Made by a program: the position numbers and the translations under genes. A stretch of 64,000 bases of DNA from UMGS172 sp045546915. Its GTDB lineage: Bacteria; Bacillota; Clostridia; Oscillospirales; Acutalibacteraceae. Position 1 is the first letter of the stretch; each line of letters starts with the position of its first letter. The stretch lies in assembly GCA_045546915.1 (NCBI GenBank), contig JAZQDU010000021.1:5958-69957 (forward strand), read 5' to 3'. A model generated the notes under the pieces. It did no database searches and had not been told where the DNA came from. It was given only the letters and a program-made list of their open reading frames with translations. Below are positions 62,409 to 64,000 of this stretch, in pieces.

Positions 62409-63089
62409 TTTTTTTCTTTTCTTTGGCAAATTTTACCCAACATTATGCATTTTTTTCTTCATGCACAAAGTGCCGGCTCATTTCCGAGGGCTTTGTCAAC
62501 CAAGGAGGAGAGAGACCTTCTCTTAAGGGTAGCGGCCGGCGATGATGATGCAAGAAAAAAACTGATAGAGCACAACTTAAGGTTGGTAGCACACGTTGCA
62601 AAGAAATATTTTGGCAACGGTGTTGAGCAAGATGACCTCATTTCTATCGGCACTATAGGACTTATAAAGGCGGTTTCGTCCTTTAATCCCGAAAAAGGAA
62701 TAAGGCTCGCAACCTATGCCGCAAGGTGTATTGATAATGAAATTCTCATGTATTTTCGTTCGACCAAAAAAAGTGCACAGGATGTTTATATCAGCGACCC
62801 GATTGATACCGATAAAGACGGTAACACATTAACTCTTATTGATGTTCTGACCGATGACGCCAATATAGAGGACGAACTTGATACTAAAATAAAACTTGAA
62901 AAATTAAAGGAATATCTGAAAGATACTTTGCAACCAAGAGAACTTTATATAATAGATTTAAGGTACGGCCTTACAAGTGGTGAAGAATTAACGCAACGCG
63001 AGGTTGCAAAAATGCTTGGGATAAGCCGTTCTTACGTCAGCCGAATCGAAAAAAAGGCTCTTTTAAAATTAAGAAGCAGGTTTACCTGA
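62406..63089 (+). CDS. sigK: RNA polymerase sporulation sigma factor SigK
   Basis: Late mother-cell sporulation sigma factor, 227 aa. The hydrophobic N-terminal ~20 residues (FFSFLWQILPNIMHFFLH) match the inhibitory pro-sequence removed by an intramembrane protease. Then follow GSFPRALSTKEERDLL, region 2 (LIEHNLRLVAHVAKKYFGNG, IGTIGLIKAVSSFNPEKGIR) and region 4 (TQREVAKMLGISRSYVSRIE). The frame is intact; no skin-type element interrupts it. Confidence 0.94.
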   Translation: MFFSFLWQILPNIMHFFLHAQSAGSFPRALSTKEERDLLLRVAAGDDDARKKLIEHNLRLVAHVAKKYFGNGVEQDDLISIGTIGLIKAVSSFNPEKGIRLATYAARCIDNEILMYFRSTKKSAQDVYISDPIDTDKDGNTLTLIDVLTDDANIEDELDTKIKLEKLKEYLKDTLQPRELYIIDLRYGLTSGEELTQREVAKMLGISRSYVSRIEKKALLKLRSRFT

Positions 63090-63117
63090 TATTTTTACAA
63101 AAATTTCAATAATTTAG

Positions 63118-63146
63118 TGGAAATTTAAAACAGTTGGTGCTATACT
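63118..63146 (+). promoter_or_regulatory. Possible promoter of the Ldh-family gene
   Basis: TGGAAA (63118-63123), a 17-bp spacer and TATACT (63141-63146), 36 bp before the start codon; AGAGGTG is the RBS. The -35 is weak. Confidence 0.4.
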
Positions 63147-63181
63147 TATATTGAAAAAATTTGTGTAAGAGGTGCACCAAA

Positions 63182-64000
63182 ATGTCAAACTACATAAGAT
63201 ACTCATATCCCCAATTGGAAAGGTTCTGTATTGATTGCTTCGGCAAGTTTGGTTTCAATGCAGAAGAAAGCAAAATTATAACCGACGTTCTTCTTCTCTC
63301 TGACCTTTACGGCATTGAGTCACATGGTATGCAACGTCTTGCTCGTTACCACAAAGGTATCGAAAAAGGTCTCATTAAGGTAGAGGCAAAACCTGAGGTT
63401 GTTTTTGAAACACCCGTTTCGGCTGTTATTGAAGGCAATGACGGTATGGGACAACTTATTGGTCATAAGGCGATGAACATCGCCATAGAAAAGGCAAAAA
63501 CTACGGGTATGGCTATTGTTACCGTTCGCAATTCCAACCATTTCGGCATTGCCGGATATTACGCAAAAATGGCTTGCGATGCAGGTCTTATCGGTATGGC
63601 ATTTACCAACTCTGAGGCTATAATGGTTCCTACTTTCGGCCGTCTTGCAATGCTTGGTTCTAACCCCATTGCCATTGCTATGCCGGCAGAACCCTATGAT
63701 TTCTTCTTTGATGCTTCTACTACCGTTGTAACCCGCGGAAAACTCGAAATCTATAATAAATTGGGTAAACCGTTGCCCGAAGGTTGGGCACTTAATGCTC
63801 AAGGTAAGGGTAGCACCGATGCATCCGATGTTCTTAAAAACATCGTTGCCAAAAACGGTGGCGGTATTATGCCATTAGGTGGCGAAACCGAGCAACTTGG
63901 TTCTCATAAAGGCTACGGCTATGGTATGTTCTGTGAGATATTTACTTCTATTTTGTCGATGGGCATTACCTCTAACCATACTCACGTTGGCGGTAAGGGT
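63182..64000 (+). CDS. Ldh-family (malate/L-lactate/ureidoglycolate) dehydrogenase, 3' end beyond window
   Basis: The first 273 residues of an NAD(P)-dependent oxidoreductase of the type II malate/lactate dehydrogenase family. Visible are LLLSDLYGIESHGMQRLARY, VRNSNHFGIAGYYAKMA (catalytic His) and TNSEAIMVPTFG, then FFFDASTTVVTRGKLEIYNK and LGSHKGYGYGMFCEIFTSIL. Members act on 2-hydroxyacids such as malate, sulfolactate or 2,3-diketogulonate; substrate cannot be told. The frame is open to the last base. Confidence 0.93.
   Translation, partial: MSNYIRYSYPQLERFCIDCFGKFGFNAEESKIITDVLLLSDLYGIESHGMQRLARYHKGIEKGLIKVEAKPEVVFETPVSAVIEGNDGMGQLIGHKAMNIAIEKAKTTGMAIVTVRNSNHFGIAGYYAKMACDAGLIGMAFTNSEAIMVPTFGRLAMLGSNPIAIAMPAEPYDFFFDASTTVVTRGKLEIYNKLGKPLPEGWALNAQGKGSTDASDVLKNIVAKNGGGIMPLGGETEQLGSHKGYGYGMFCEIFTSILSMGITSNHTHVGGKG

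Noticed and set aside
62406..63089. sigK interrupted by a skin-like element
   Set aside because: The reading frame is continuous from the pro-sequence through region 4; no recombinase gene is nearby.

Overview
The window is a gene-dense bacterial chromosome segment, most likely from a gut-type, spore-forming Clostridium-class Firmicute (Oscillospiraceae/Ruminococcaceae-like). The grounds are: an intact sporulation sigma factor SigK; the rimP-nusA-ylxR-ylxQ-infB-rbfA-nrnA-truB-ribF gene order; a DUF5685/J-domain gene pair; a type I dockerin on a GH16 lipoprotein; AT-rich intergenic DNA; and several textbook sigma-A promoters with 17-bp spacers. This taxonomic placement is inference. No tRNA, rRNA, CRISPR array, phage or transposase gene was seen.

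Layout. 0-8.4 kb (+): recO (cut by the window edge), mutS2, an ABC-2 polysaccharide exporter pair, a HAD phosphatase and uvrA. 8.4-11.3 kb (+): DUF5685 protein, J-domain protein, membrane protein and a VanY-type D,D-carboxypeptidase lipoprotein. 11.5-24.1 kb (+): a twelve-gene surface glycan operon behind a strong promoter and a ~205-nt leader. It encodes a PglF-like dehydratase, a PglE-like aminotransferase, the initiating phosphoglycosyl transferase, five glycosyltransferases or GT-like proteins, a TagD-like cytidylyltransferase, a LicD phosphotransferase, an acetyltransferase, a Wzy-like polymerase and an NTP_transf_5 protein. No Wzx flippase is present; the only linked exporter is the ABC pair at 3.2-4.8 kb. 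Then prfC (+).

25.9-31.1 kb (-): a tightly overlapping operon of two half-size TSUP membrane proteins, UbiD, UbiA and UbiX homologues (matching the late steps of futalosine-type menaquinone synthesis), a lipoprotein solute-binding protein and a short ABC permease with no ATPase, followed by a 58-aa membrane microprotein. I read this as a candidate quinone-precursor salvage locus. 31.3-36.0 kb (+): a heterodimeric ABC exporter with one degenerate ATP site, then ilvE. 36.02-36.33 kb: an intergenic element bounded by 42-bp imperfect inverted repeats. It contains a hairpin repeated almost exactly at 11.33 kb. 36.4-39.2 kb (+): uvrB and a SpoU methyltransferase.

39.2-49.3 kb (-): ppa, ribF, a GH110-like beta-helix protein inserted between ribF and truB, then the translation-initiation/ribosome-maturation operon back to rimP, with its promoter and a leader hairpin. 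49.3-54.6 kb (-): a 2-oxoacid dehydrogenase E2-fold protein lacking the catalytic His and Asp, the GH16-dockerin lipoprotein, a C39-like cysteine peptidase domain, tadA and a CPBP-family membrane protein. 54.8-64 kb (+): glycogen phosphorylase, an unrecognised anchored protein, a transglutaminase-like lipoprotein, an ABC-FtsX fusion, sigK (start codon and RBS inside a 12-bp stem) and the start of an Ldh-family dehydrogenase that runs off the window.

The observations I would look at first are the quinone/TSUP/importer operon, the inverted-repeat element with its dispersed hairpin, the sigK start-codon hairpin, the cytoplasmic GH110-like protein, and the lipoprotein that also carries a dockerin.
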